Positions 9,256-19,373 of a stretch of DNA of 64,000 bases are shown here, one piece after another. Below the pieces are notes generated by a model that saw only the letters and a list, made by a program, of their open reading frames with translations, did not search any database and was not told the DNA's origin. Position 1 is the stretch's first letter; every line of letters begins with the position of its first letter. Source of the DNA: Actinomycetota bacterium (GTDB taxonomy: Bacteria > Actinomycetota > Acidimicrobiia > Acidimicrobiales > Acidimicrobilacustridaceae). Both the position numbers and the translations under genes were made by a program. The DNA lies in contig SYBH01000008.1 in the NCBI GenBank assembly GCA_005787345.1, positions 33,201-97,200 of the forward strand. Reading direction: 5' to 3'.

Positions 9256-10344
9256 GTGTCATCCGTGAAGCGTTCTCGTTCTCTGCGGCTCAGTGTCCTT
9301 TCTCTCGGTGCTGCAGTCGCTCTTCTTCTCGGTGCCGTCGTCGTTGGGCCAGCGAGCGCCGATCCTCTTTCGGACAAGAAGGCCGAAGCGGCGCGGATTG
9401 GCGAGCAGTTAGCGCAACTTCAGGATCGCCAGCAAGAACTTAACGGCCAGTACGAAAAGGCGAACTACGAACTCCAACAGGCACAAGAGAAGGTAAACGC
9501 TGCGAAGGTACTCGCTGCTCAAACCGCAGCCGAGGCTGACGAGCGCCGTGAGGATCTTCGCCAGTATGCAGTTGCGGCCTATCAGTCGGGCAATGACAGC
9601 CCCGAGTTCGATGCCCTCATCTCGAACGATGCGAGTACGGGCGTGCAGAAGCGTTCCTATCTCCAGTCACTTTCTGGAAGTCGTCAGGATCTTGTCGATG
9701 CACTTAATGCTGCTCGTCAAAAGGCCGAAGAAGATGGAATTCGTCTAAAGGCTGCAGAGGATGCCTCGGCGGCGAAAGCTGCCGAGATTGAGCAACTTAA
9801 GAAGGCTGCTGACGAGGCCACTAACCAACAAGCGGCGATCAACGCGAGGGTTCAGGGAGAACTACGTGTTCTCGTTCAGGCGGAGAATGCGCGAATCGCT
9901 GCCGCAGCCGCAGCCGCCCGTGCCGCAGCGGCAGGTTCCTCTGGTGGTCGTGCCACCGCCGCGCCGAATCCGAATCCAGGGCAAGTGCGGCCCGAGGCTG
10001 CCGGAGCCATCGCGGCAGGACGCACAAAGTTGGGCGCTGGTTATGTTTGGGCTGCTGAAGGTCCAGATGTTTTCGATTGTTCTGGGTTCGTCCGATGGGC
10101 GTTCCTCCAGGTGGGTATTTCGCTGCAGCACTACAGCGGAGCGATGTACAAATCGACCATCCGAATTTCGGAATCGCAGTTGCAACCAGGCGATCTCGTG
10201 TTCTGGGGCGTTGGTGGCTCGGAGCATGTGGCCATCTACATCGGTGGAAACCAGATCCTTCACACTGCCCGTGGGGTAGCGATTACACCGATGAATGGAT
10301 GGTGGACCTACGGTCCGATCATGTCATTCGGTCGCATTCCCTAA
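9256..10344 (+). CDS. Secreted NlpC/P60 family peptidoglycan endopeptidase with N-terminal coiled coil
   Basis: Signal peptide KRSRSLRLSVLSLGAAVALLLGAVVVGPASA, coiled coil, Ala-rich linker, DCSGFVRWAF and GDLVFWGVGGSEHVAIYIG; GTG start 9256 or 9265 preferred over ORF start 9151. Confidence 0.9.
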   Translation: MSSVKRSRSLRLSVLSLGAAVALLLGAVVVGPASADPLSDKKAEAARIGEQLAQLQDRQQELNGQYEKANYELQQAQEKVNAAKVLAAQTAAEADERREDLRQYAVAAYQSGNDSPEFDALISNDASTGVQKRSYLQSLSGSRQDLVDALNAARQKAEEDGIRLKAAEDASAAKAAEIEQLKKAADEATNQQAAINARVQGELRVLVQAENARIAAAAAAARAAAAGSSGGRATAAPNPNPGQVRPEAAGAIAAGRTKLGAGYVWAAEGPDVFDCSGFVRWAFLQVGISLQHYSGAMYKSTIRISESQLQPGDLVFWGVGGSEHVAIYIGGNQILHTARGVAITPMNGWWTYGPIMSFGRIP

Positions 10345-10395
10345 GCAAAACTTTCGAGTGGTACCTGATGCCGAACTCGTTAGTGGCCAAACTCT

Positions 10396-12012
10396 TTATT
10401 GGAATGTGAATCCTCGATAGTTGTCACTGGCGACCCCATCGCAGATCTCGCGATAGGGGCCGACGCCGGCGATATAGGGCATAAACACGCGGGGCTTTCC
10501 CGGAACGTTTGCTCCCAAATACCAAGAGTTGCCCTTGGGGAACAACGTGAAGTTTGCGATCTCATTGACATGATCGACCCACGCATCTTGTGCTTCGAGA
10601 TCGGGCTCAATTTGTTGAACTCCATGCTCGGCCATCCATGCGATGACCTCGGAGCTCCAATCGACGTGTTGTTCGATGCTGACGAGCATGTTTGTCATGA
10701 CCGAGGGACTTCCTGGGGCAGTGATCATGAACATGTTTGGAAAGCCATGGGATGTGAGACCCAGATAGGTTCGTGGTCCTGCGCTCCATGCGTCTCGAAG
10801 TGTTTCTCCGTCCTTGCCGATGATCTCAGGAGCAAGAAGCGGCCCGGTCATTGCGTCGAAACCGGTGGCAAAGACGATTACATCGAACTCATGAAGAGAC
10901 TCGGTTGTCTCAATGCCGTTTGGAATGAGTCGCGTGATTGGGGTGGATCGGAGATCAACGAGTGACACGTTCGGCCGGTTAAATGTCTCGAAATAACCCG
11001 TGTCAAGGCAGAGGCGTTTCGCGCCTACGGGGTAAGAGGTTGGGCACAACAGTTCGGCAGTTGCGGGATCAGACACGATGGAGCGAATTCGGTCGCGGAG
11101 GTAGTCCGAAACGATCGCGTTGGCTGAGGGATCGATCATCACATCGTTGAAACTTCCGAGGAATCCAAAAAGCATTCCTTCTTCCCAGATGGCATCGAAG
11201 CGCATCGTGCGCTCATCGGGCGCAACCTCGTGTGCTGATTGTTCAGGCGATGGACTGACGACACCTCCGTGCGAAACGCGCTGCTCGGCGCGATGCTCGC
11301 GATACCTCTGCTTAAGGGACGCAACCATCTCTGGATCAAGAGGGCCGTTTTGGGCAGGAACAGCAAAGTTTGGCGTGCGCTGGAAGACGGTGAGATGGCG
11401 TGCTTGTTGTGCGATGAGCGGAATGCTCTGGATTCCCGACGATCCAGTTCCTATGACGGCAACGAGCTTGTCCGCAAAGTTAACTCCTTCATGGGGCCAT
11501 TTTGCAGTGTGAACTATCGATCCATTGAACGACGCGATGTCGTCGATCTCAGGCTCTTTTGCTGCTGAGAGTGCGCCAACGGCCATGACGAGAAACCGAG
11601 CAGTCCATTGGTCGCCGTGATCGGTCTCAACCGTCCATTCATTGGCCGAGTCGCTCCAGCGTGCGGAGGTCATGCGAGTCTCAAAACGAATATCGCGACG
11701 GAGATCGAATCGATCGCTGACGTGGTTGACGTAGGAGAGGATCTCGGGCTGCGTGGCGTACTTCTCGCTCCAGTTCCACTCTTGTTCGAGGTCAGCGTCG
11801 AAGGAATAGGAGTAATCAAGCGAACGGATATCGCATCTGGCGCCTGGGTACCTGTTCCACCACCACGTCCCGCCAACGTCACCTGCAGCCTCAATCCCGA
11901 CGGCCATCAGCCCCATCGCTCGCAGGCGGTGATGCATATAGAGGCCCGCGAAACCAGCGCCGACAACGACGACGTCGGTTGAACCGGTCTCGGCCTGAGA
12001 AGTGCGTGTCAT
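10396..12012 (-). CDS. Flavin-containing Baeyer-Villiger-type monooxygenase
   Basis: VVVVGAGFAGLYMHHRLR, GGTWWWNRYPGARCD, BVMO-like fingerprint FNGSIVHTAKWP, GTGSSGIQ. Confidence 0.92.
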   Translation of the reverse strand: MTRTSQAETGSTDVVVVGAGFAGLYMHHRLRAMGLMAVGIEAAGDVGGTWWWNRYPGARCDIRSLDYSYSFDADLEQEWNWSEKYATQPEILSYVNHVSDRFDLRRDIRFETRMTSARWSDSANEWTVETDHGDQWTARFLVMAVGALSAAKEPEIDDIASFNGSIVHTAKWPHEGVNFADKLVAVIGTGSSGIQSIPLIAQQARHLTVFQRTPNFAVPAQNGPLDPEMVASLKQRYREHRAEQRVSHGGVVSPSPEQSAHEVAPDERTMRFDAIWEEGMLFGFLGSFNDVMIDPSANAIVSDYLRDRIRSIVSDPATAELLCPTSYPVGAKRLCLDTGYFETFNRPNVSLVDLRSTPITRLIPNGIETTESLHEFDVIVFATGFDAMTGPLLAPEIIGKDGETLRDAWSAGPRTYLGLTSHGFPNMFMITAPGSPSVMTNMLVSIEQHVDWSSEVIAWMAEHGVQQIEPDLEAQDAWVDHVNEIANFTLFPKGNSWYLGANVPGKPRVFMPYIAGVGPYREICDGVASDNYRGFTFQ

Positions 12013-12178
12013 TGTTCCCTCTAGACGTGCTGCTTAGCGGATCACGGCGCAGCCAAGTCAAGTTGCTGAGTCACCGACAGGCAAGTGCCAGGGCCAGACA
12101 ACTGCGGAAATCGGGCGCAGTGGCTGGCCAGACTGAGCAAGAATTGCGAACGCACGCAAACGACCATGGGGAGGGCGT

Positions 12179-13390
12179 ATGACTGCCACCGAAACTCCGT
12201 ACATCAACCTTCTTGATCCACAGTTCTACGTGGATCCTTGGGCCGCGTACCGGTGGCTGCGCGAGAACGATCCGGTCCACTGGGACCCCGTTCATAAATT
12301 GTGGGGAATCTCTCGATACGAAGACATCGTTGAGGTCGAAAAAAACTGGCAGGACTTCACCTCTGAAGACGGCTCTCGACCAGCGACTGACCAACGTGAC
12401 GATACGTCGATGATCAACCGTGACGACCCAGAACATCAGCAACAGCGAATGCTGGTCGCTCGACAGTTCACCCCGCGTGCGGTTAAGCAGATCGAAGGAA
12501 AGATTCGCTCAATCGTCAATGAACTGATCGACGAGGTTGCTGCAAAGGGAAGTTGTGAAGCGATTGAGTCGCTTGCATCGCCACTTCCCGCAATATTAAT
12601 TGGCGACAAACTCGGATTTCCCCGTGAACTTTGGCCGAAACTTCGAGAGTGGTCAGAGGTGACCATGCACGAATCGGGGCAGAACCCAGCCGATGGTTCG
12701 ACCGCCCCTTTTTCAGAACTCTCGATGAATGCAATCATGGAATTCTCTGGCGCCACGATTGAGTTGATCAACGCCCGTCGTGCCTCTCCGCAGGAAGATC
12801 TCATTTCGATCTGGGCGACGACAGAAGTGGACGGTCGACTCTGGACCGATGCAGAAATCATCTCTGAATGCTTGCTGCTTCTCGACGGGGGAGCGGAAAC
12901 GACTCGGACAGTGATTGGGGCTGTCATTCGCGAACTAGCGCTACGTCCTGACCAACGTTCCATTTTGATAGAGGATCCGATCGTTCTCGGGCAGACCGCA
13001 GTTGAGGAATTCATCCGCTGGGTGACGCCAATTCTCAATATGCGTCGCACGGCAACAAAAGACTTGGTGTTTCGGGGAAAGAACATCAAGAGGGGCGATC
13101 AGCTCCTGTTGATGTACGCCTCGGCGAACCGTGATGAGTCAGTATTTGCAGATCCAGACAATTTCGATGTGAATCGATCGCATAATCATCACGTGGCGTT
13201 TGGCTTCGGCACGCATTTCTGCCTTGGGTCATCGCTCGCAAGAATCGAAATTCGGGTGATGTTCGAAGAGTTGTTGCGGCGTATTCCAGACTGGAGGCTC
13301 GCGCCCGGCGCAGAGCCGAAGATTCTCGGGGCCACCTTCACCCGTGCGTACGACCGGGTGGAGATTGAGTTCACCCCCGAAACAGGCTGA
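12179..13390 (+). CDS. Cytochrome P450
   Basis: Heme-binding FGFGTHFCLGSSLARIE; I-helix LLLDGGAETTRT; ExxR-type region. Confidence 0.95.
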   Translation: MTATETPYINLLDPQFYVDPWAAYRWLRENDPVHWDPVHKLWGISRYEDIVEVEKNWQDFTSEDGSRPATDQRDDTSMINRDDPEHQQQRMLVARQFTPRAVKQIEGKIRSIVNELIDEVAAKGSCEAIESLASPLPAILIGDKLGFPRELWPKLREWSEVTMHESGQNPADGSTAPFSELSMNAIMEFSGATIELINARRASPQEDLISIWATTEVDGRLWTDAEIISECLLLLDGGAETTRTVIGAVIRELALRPDQRSILIEDPIVLGQTAVEEFIRWVTPILNMRRTATKDLVFRGKNIKRGDQLLLMYASANRDESVFADPDNFDVNRSHNHHVAFGFGTHFCLGSSLARIEIRVMFEELLRRIPDWRLAPGAEPKILGATFTRAYDRVEIEFTPETG

Positions 13391-13444
13391 GGCCCGTTCT
13401 GAGAATCCCTGAAAACGAACCTTCTTCGGGGCAGACTCTCTGTC

Positions 13445-14794
13445 ATGACTTCGACGACTTCTGATTCAGAAACTGACGAGACAGTTTCTCCATCGATCCA
13501 TTCAGGACGCCGGCGGCGTATCGGGATCTTCTTGTTGATTCTGCTGGCATCGGTTCTGCTCTTTGGTACCGCCGCAGACGTTTGGGTGAAGCGCCAGATC
13601 CTAAGCACACCGAAATGGGTAGCTGCCAGCGACAAGATTCTCGCTGAACCCAAGGTGCAGGCGGCTTTATCTACCTACATCGTCGATCAGATCTATTCGA
13701 ACGTTGACGTTCAGCGAGAACTATCGGACAAACTCCCCGAAGGTTGGAAGGGAGTGGCCGGTCCATTGGCTGCCGGAATCCGCACTCCGGCCGCAACGGC
13801 TGTCGAGAAGATCTTGTCATCCGACCAGGTGCTGAAGATCTGGCACACAGTCAACGAGAAGGCCCATCAGGCCCTCGTCAATGTTCTCGAGGACAAAACA
13901 AGAGTGGGGTCCACGAAAGACGGCCAGGTCACACTCGATATAGGTGAAATCGTTCGAATCGTCGGAACCGATCTCGGAATCCCCGCCACGGTGATGGACA
14001 AGCTTCCGGCTGATGTTGGTCAAATCACGATCTTTGAATCGAGCTCACTGGCCTCCATTCAGAACGCGGTCAAGATCGTCAACATTTTGGGCCCAATCCT
14101 CTTTGTCCTCATCGTTGCTTTGTACGCATTGGCTGTATGGCTTGCTCGCGGTCGTCGCCGTCTCACGTTGCGCAACGTTGGATGGTCGATCATCGTTGTT
14201 GGTTTACTGCTCACGACCATGCGCAGGCTTACCGGCAACTACATCGATTCGATCATTACCGACCCCCAGTACAGCGTTGCTGGAAAGATCATTTTCGGGA
14301 TCTTGTCGGAGTTGCTTTTCGACACAGCGTGGTTGCTGATTACCTGGGGTGCAATCATCGTTGCGGGAATGCTTATCATCGGCCCGAACCGCATCGCCAC
14401 GTGGGCTCGCCGAACTGCTGCCCCAGTACTCAACGCAGACCGAACCGTGTTTTGGGTGGGTGCTGCAGTTCTGTACCTTCTTGTGCTGCTCATCGTGCCA
14501 TCCCCAGCGCTGCGGCTTTGGTGGTCAGTGATCATTATCGGAGTAGTCGTGGCCCTCGGCCTTGAATACCTCCGCAGTCATTCACTTGCTGAGTTCCCGG
14601 ACGTGCAACTCGATGTCGATGTTGACAGCATGAAAAATTCCGTCGCAAAGACATGGACCAATATCGCGTCTCGGTTCACTAGCGACGATGCAAGTGATCA
14701 TGTCGCCCAACTTCAGAAACTGGGAGACATGCATGCATCTGGAGCACTCACAGATGCGGAATACACGGCTGCAAAAGCCAAGTTGCTCGACTAG
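13445..14794 (+). CDS. Multi-TM membrane protein with C-terminal SHOCT-like domain
   Basis: Several hydrophobic segments; C-terminus LQKLGDMHASGALTDAEYTAAKAKLLD matches SHOCT. Confidence 0.75.
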   Translation: MTSTTSDSETDETVSPSIHSGRRRRIGIFLLILLASVLLFGTAADVWVKRQILSTPKWVAASDKILAEPKVQAALSTYIVDQIYSNVDVQRELSDKLPEGWKGVAGPLAAGIRTPAATAVEKILSSDQVLKIWHTVNEKAHQALVNVLEDKTRVGSTKDGQVTLDIGEIVRIVGTDLGIPATVMDKLPADVGQITIFESSSLASIQNAVKIVNILGPILFVLIVALYALAVWLARGRRRLTLRNVGWSIIVVGLLLTTMRRLTGNYIDSIITDPQYSVAGKIIFGILSELLFDTAWLLITWGAIIVAGMLIIGPNRIATWARRTAAPVLNADRTVFWVGAAVLYLLVLLIVPSPALRLWWSVIIIGVVVALGLEYLRSHSLAEFPDVQLDVDVDSMKNSVAKTWTNIASRFTSDDASDHVAQLQKLGDMHASGALTDAEYTAAKAKLLD

Positions 14795-14816
14795 CCGCTA
14801 CTGCGTTGGTCGTGAG

Positions 14817-15242
14817 TTAGTCGGCGAATTCAAAAATTCGATGAAGCCGCGTCAACCTCAGTGAACTGATCCTCCACCCGTCAGCGGTTCGGATATAGGT
14901 CTCGTGGTAGTAGCCGTATCCGTGCAGATATTTGATGGGTTGGCCTTCGGGCCACCACAGTTCGTCTTCCATCGCCCAGATACCGGTTGCGTGATCGTCA
15001 TCGACGAATGCGATCTCTGGCATGTGGCCGTGGTGAACGGTAATGACATCGCCGATTTGGGAAATCAGGAACGGCAGGTAGTCGTCGACGCCGTCGATAA
15101 CGGTGCCACTGTCTTCAGTTGTATCGATCCGAGCATCGACCGTAAAGACGTCACGAAGCAGATCCCACTGCTTTGTGTCCATTAGACGGAAATAGCGCGC
15201 CTTTAATTGGTGAATCTGGTCGACCTCGGAAGATGTGTTCAT
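14817..15242 (-). CDS. NTF2-like/SnoaL-like family protein
   Basis: ~140 aa, HQLKARYFRLMDTKQWDLLRDVFTVDARID; ATGA overlap with SDR stop. Confidence 0.82.
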   Translation of the reverse strand: MNTSSEVDQIHQLKARYFRLMDTKQWDLLRDVFTVDARIDTTEDSGTVIDGVDDYLPFLISQIGDVITVHHGHMPEIAFVDDDHATGIWAMEDELWWPEGQPIKYLHGYGYYHETYIRTADGWRISSLRLTRLHRIFEFAD

Positions 15243-15952
15243 GACCACAGCGTCCCGTTGTCAACGACGAGGGATGCTCCTGTTGTGGTGCTTGCGGCAT
15301 CTGATGCAAGGTGGGCAAGCGCTTCAGCGATCTTCACCGGTGCCATCATGCCGGGAAGCACACCCATCATTTTGGGGAAGTGGCTGAAGTCGATATCGCC
15401 CTTGATATTCGAAAGGGCGTTGGTGGACATTGCGGAATCGACTCCGCCCGGGCACACAAGATTCACTCTGATTCCGTCGGCAGCAAGTTCAACGGCAAGT
15501 GCCTTCATAAACATGATGAGTCCGGCCTTCGACGCACAATACGACGAGTTGTAGGGCTGTCCCTGAAGGCCCGAGATGGAACCGACCGTCACGATATTGC
15601 CGGTCGAGGCTCGCAGGTAAGGAAGTGCAGCCTGGGTGACAAGCATCGGACCGGTGAGGTTCACCGCGAGGTGACGGTTCCAGAGGTCGAGGGTGATGTC
15701 ATCGATTTTGGAAAACCAGTTGACGCCCGCCACGTTGGCGAGGACATCAAGACCCCCAAGTTCTGCGATGGCAGCGTCCATGGCAGCGGTCACCGATTCA
15801 GGATTGGAGACGTCGCAGTAGCCAACTCCCTCAGCCTCGGCAACGTCCACCCCCACGACCTGGGCGCCTTCCTTGCGGAAAAGTTTGACGGTGGCTTCGC
15901 CGATTCCAGCGGCTGCGCCTGTGACAAAGATTCGTTTCCCTGTAAATCGCAT
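15239..15952 (-). CDS. SDR family oxidoreductase
   Basis: VTGAAAGIGEATVK, NVAG, YCASKAGLIMF. Confidence 0.92.
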   Translation of the reverse strand: MRFTGKRIFVTGAAAGIGEATVKLFRKEGAQVVGVDVAEAEGVGYCDVSNPESVTAAMDAAIAELGGLDVLANVAGVNWFSKIDDITLDLWNRHLAVNLTGPMLVTQAALPYLRASTGNIVTVGSISGLQGQPYNSSYCASKAGLIMFMKALAVELAADGIRVNLVCPGGVDSAMSTNALSNIKGDIDFSHFPKMMGVLPGMMAPVKIAEALAHLASDAASTTTGASLVVDNGTLWS

Positions 15953-16035
15953 GGGCGGACTCTAGTGTCGGGGGACTGCATCTGACTCGGCCTCCTGCTC
16001 TCGGGCAGAGACGGAGTTCTCTATGGGGGATCACT

Positions 16036-16779
16036 ATGGGTTTCACGCCAACACCGGATCAACTGCTTCCAGAATTGACGCTTCGCCAAGAGTTTGTGCT
16101 GTTGGCGAGAGCACTATGGCGAGAGGGATATGCCGACCATTTGGCCGGCCACATCACGGTGAATCTTGGCGATGGCACCTTGCTCTGCAATCCGTGGTTC
16201 ATAACCTGGGACGAACTCCGTCCCTCGCAACTCATCAGGATCGACCTCGACGGAAAAGTCATCGAGGGGGAGTGGCCTGCCCCTTTGGGTATCCCGTTGC
16301 ATCTCGAACTTCATAAGCTCCGAGAAGATGTCGGCGTGGCGATGCACAGTCATCCGCTTTACGGAACGGTATGGGCAGACATGGGAGAGGTTCCTCCCGT
16401 CTACGACCAGAGTTCTGGCCTCGGCGGAGGTGGCGACCTCATCGTCATCGATGAATACGGTGGTGGTGTCGATAACTCAACTGCTGCCCACGACGCCGTT
16501 GTTGCAATGGGCGATGCAAACCTCGCGCTCCTCGCTGGACATGGCGTGTTTGTTCTCGGTTCAACGATTCGCGCAGTTCACCAGCGCGCAGTGGCACTCG
16601 AGCAGCGCTGTCAACGGGCGTGGCATATCCGCGCGGCTGGTGGCCGAACGGAATCAGCAGTTCCTGAATGGTGGCTCGAACGCGGTCGGCAGAGCGATGG
16701 AAATGGCTTTATCGGATTTTGGGAAGCAATGGCTCGGTTAGAACTCCGCGCTGATCCATCGATTCTCGACGAGCGTTGA
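16036..16779 (+). CDS. Class II aldolase/adducin family protein
   Basis: ALWREGYADHLAGHITV, MHSHPLYGTVWA, LLAGHGVFVLG. Confidence 0.9.
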   Translation: MGFTPTPDQLLPELTLRQEFVLLARALWREGYADHLAGHITVNLGDGTLLCNPWFITWDELRPSQLIRIDLDGKVIEGEWPAPLGIPLHLELHKLREDVGVAMHSHPLYGTVWADMGEVPPVYDQSSGLGGGGDLIVIDEYGGGVDNSTAAHDAVVAMGDANLALLAGHGVFVLGSTIRAVHQRAVALEQRCQRAWHIRAAGGRTESAVPEWWLERGRQSDGNGFIGFWEAMARLELRADPSILDER

Positions 16780-16788
16780 TTCTCCTCA

Positions 16789-18783
16789 GTGTCTGAACTT
16801 CTTTCCTTCTGCCGAATTTGTGCTGCAGCCTGCGGCATCGTCGTCTCCGTCGATGAAGGTCAAGTCGTGAAGGTGCGCGGCGATGCCGAGCACCCGATAT
16901 CGCGCGGGTACACATGCGAAAAGGGCAGAGCGCTTCCGCGATGGCACCATTCTCCTAATCGGCTCGATCATCCTCGGCTTCGCGGTACAACTGTCGGATG
17001 GGATGAAGTCCTTGACGATCTCGCGACCATCATTGACGAGAGTAAAAGTATTGACGGAGCAGACTCGATAGGTCTCTATCTCGCCACAGGACTTGCCTAC
17101 GACTCCGCTGGTCAGGTTGCTTGCGGAATGTGGATGGCCTCAGTGGGCAGCACATCGTTTTACACGGCGGCCACAGTCGACAACGCTCCTGTACTTGTTG
17201 CTGCCGAAGCAGTGGCTGGTCATCCGATGCTTAATCCAGTGTGGGAACCGCAGCATTCGCGATTACTGATTCTGCTAGCAACGAATCCCGTGGTGTCTCA
17301 TGGTTACGGAACCACGTTGGCCGATCCTGTGCGTCGACTCCGCGAGAATCAGGCGCTTGGTGGGCAGGTTTGGACAATCGATCCCCGAAGAACTGAATCG
17401 GCAGCCCTCTCCGACAATCATCTACAAGTCCGACCAGGATCAGATGTCATCCTGCTCGCTGCACTCGTGCGTGAACTTTTCGACGATGAGCGGTGTCGCG
17501 ATTCTCTCGCAGCGACGTGTCATGACAGTGACGTTGATCGACTCGCTCAGGCAGTACGTCCGTTTTCGCTCGATGCCGCTGAAATTGCCACAGGATGCAG
17601 CCGCGAACTGATTGATGAACTTGTTGCGCAACTGCGGTCAAACTTTGGTCGCGTTGCGATGTTCTGCGGCACCGGTACCACCATGGCAATCGACGGCATC
17701 CTTGTCGAGTGGCTCCGTTGGGTCCTCTTGGTGATGACGAACTCCCTTGATGTCGTCGGCGGGATGCGCTTCAACGAAGGGGTTGTCAATCGGTTGGCCC
17801 CAGTTCGTCCGGGCACTCCCGCCCTCGATGGTCCGACCTCGCGCCCTGAGCTGGTCCGGATCGCTGGGCAATTGCCCGTTGCTGCGATGGTCGACGAAAT
17901 CGAAGCTGGACGACTCAAGGTCCTGGTCGTGACTGGAGGCAACCCGCTTTCTGCATTTCCTGAACCGGATCGCTTTCGTCAAGCTGCGGCGTTACTCGAT
18001 GCACTCGTCGTTATCGATGTGGCCGATACAGAACTGTGCGATCTGGCCACCCATGTACTCCCGGCCGCCGGGCAACTTGAGCGCGCCGATCTCACCTTGG
18101 CCGAACAGGTGGCATTTCGTTCTGGAATGCAGTTCACGGCACCAGTCGTTGAGCCCGACGCGGACCGGCGCCCCGTATGGTGGATTCTTGGGTCGCTTGC
18201 GGCAAGGTCTGAGCGGCCGATGTTCGGCGCCGCTCCTCTCGATGCCCTTTCCGACGAGGGAATTCTGGCTGGGCTGCTTGGACACGGCCCACTCGATGCA
18301 TCCGATGTGATCAGCGCTGGTTCCCGCGGTGTTGATCTGCCGCCGACCTACGGCTGGGTACGGGAGCGAATGCTTGTCGACAGTCGTTGGCGAATCGCAC
18401 CTGAGGCCTTTGTCGAGCGTCTGGCGCTACACAAGGGTCCTGAGGTTGGTCTCCTGCTCGTACCTCGCCGGGAATCGGCATGGAGCAACTCTGTCCGATT
18501 CGCGGGTTCGGGCGACGAACCAGTGGTTGTCCTTCATCCCGACGATGCATCGGACCGGGGGATTGTCAACGGCGACTGGGTGGCACTGACGACTGATCAC
18601 GGCTCGCTGGTGGCGACTGCAGGGATCGATGAGACCCTCCGCCCTGGGGTTGTTTCTGTAACTCATGGACACCCGGGCTCGCTCACGGGAACCCTGACCA
18701 GTTCTCGCGTCGATGTCGACCCACTGACGGCAATGCCTCGAGCCTCAGGCGTGCCGGTTCGTGTCGACAAACTCGGGATGTAG
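16789..18783 (+). CDS. Molybdopterin-dependent oxidoreductase
   Basis: CRICAAACGIVVSV...GYTCEKGRAL; paralogue of 4305-6332; GTG start 9 bp after aldolase gene. Confidence 0.9.
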   Translation: MSELLSFCRICAAACGIVVSVDEGQVVKVRGDAEHPISRGYTCEKGRALPRWHHSPNRLDHPRLRGTTVGWDEVLDDLATIIDESKSIDGADSIGLYLATGLAYDSAGQVACGMWMASVGSTSFYTAATVDNAPVLVAAEAVAGHPMLNPVWEPQHSRLLILLATNPVVSHGYGTTLADPVRRLRENQALGGQVWTIDPRRTESAALSDNHLQVRPGSDVILLAALVRELFDDERCRDSLAATCHDSDVDRLAQAVRPFSLDAAEIATGCSRELIDELVAQLRSNFGRVAMFCGTGTTMAIDGILVEWLRWVLLVMTNSLDVVGGMRFNEGVVNRLAPVRPGTPALDGPTSRPELVRIAGQLPVAAMVDEIEAGRLKVLVVTGGNPLSAFPEPDRFRQAAALLDALVVIDVADTELCDLATHVLPAAGQLERADLTLAEQVAFRSGMQFTAPVVEPDADRRPVWWILGSLAARSERPMFGAAPLDALSDEGILAGLLGHGPLDASDVISAGSRGVDLPPTYGWVRERMLVDSRWRIAPEAFVERLALHKGPEVGLLLVPRRESAWSNSVRFAGSGDEPVVVLHPDDASDRGIVNGDWVALTTDHGSLVATAGIDETLRPGVVSVTHGHPGSLTGTLTSSRVDVDPLTAMPRASGVPVRVDKLGM

Positions 18784-18831
18784 TTGTGCGATTCGGCTAC
18801 AACTGAGAGCAGACAATCCGCAGGAGGGGAC

Positions 18832-19368
18832 ATGGTTATCGATCAACGAGTCACGTGGGAAAAGGTAGAAGAGCGTCTCAAGGTCGAATCCGACCCGGTT
18901 TTGCGTCGCAATCTCGAATTGCTGTTGCAACATCAACAGGCCGAAGCATCCCTCGACATGGAAAAGCTCATGGCGACAGTTTCAGAGCATGCGCACTACC
19001 ACATGCATTCGATCCCAAACGGCGGCGGAGATCTCATTGGAAAGTCAACAGTGCAAAAGTTCTATGAGGATTTCGCTGCTTCGGGCGCTGAGAAATTGCA
19101 GCTGGATACCGAATGGCTGGTAGTCGACCGGCATTGCATCGTGACCGAGGGAACAATGCGTATGGCGTATCCGGGTGCAACTCTCGCCGCACGCGGAGTA
19201 CCTGTCGACGATGTCGATGCGCACTATCTCTACGAAGCGCGAATGTGTGTGTTGTGGCCTATCGGAGACGACGGGTTGTTCACCGGCGAAGATACCTACA
19301 CCTCGAGTGATGGCTTTCTCGACATCGAAAATCGAAAGCTCTCGCCGACAGACATTGCAGCGATCTGA
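18832..19368 (+). CDS. NTF2-like family protein
   Basis: Domain pattern (HMHSIPNGGGDLIGKSTVQKFYEDFAA, DVDAHYLYEARM); start at ATG after GGAGGGGAC. Confidence 0.65.
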   Translation: MVIDQRVTWEKVEERLKVESDPVLRRNLELLLQHQQAEASLDMEKLMATVSEHAHYHMHSIPNGGGDLIGKSTVQKFYEDFAASGAEKLQLDTEWLVVDRHCIVTEGTMRMAYPGATLAARGVPVDDVDAHYLYEARMCVLWPIGDDGLFTGEDTYTSSDGFLDIENRKLSPTDIAAI

Positions 19369-19373
19369 AAGCT

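Noticed and set aside
9899-9942. GCC/GCA-rich repeat as a possible regulatory repeat
   Set aside because: Encodes the Ala-rich linker AAAAAAARAAAAG of the NlpC/P60 protein; ordinary low-complexity coding sequence
15311-15985. 224-aa plus ORF opposite an SDR gene
   Set aside because: Antisense shadow of a clear SDR
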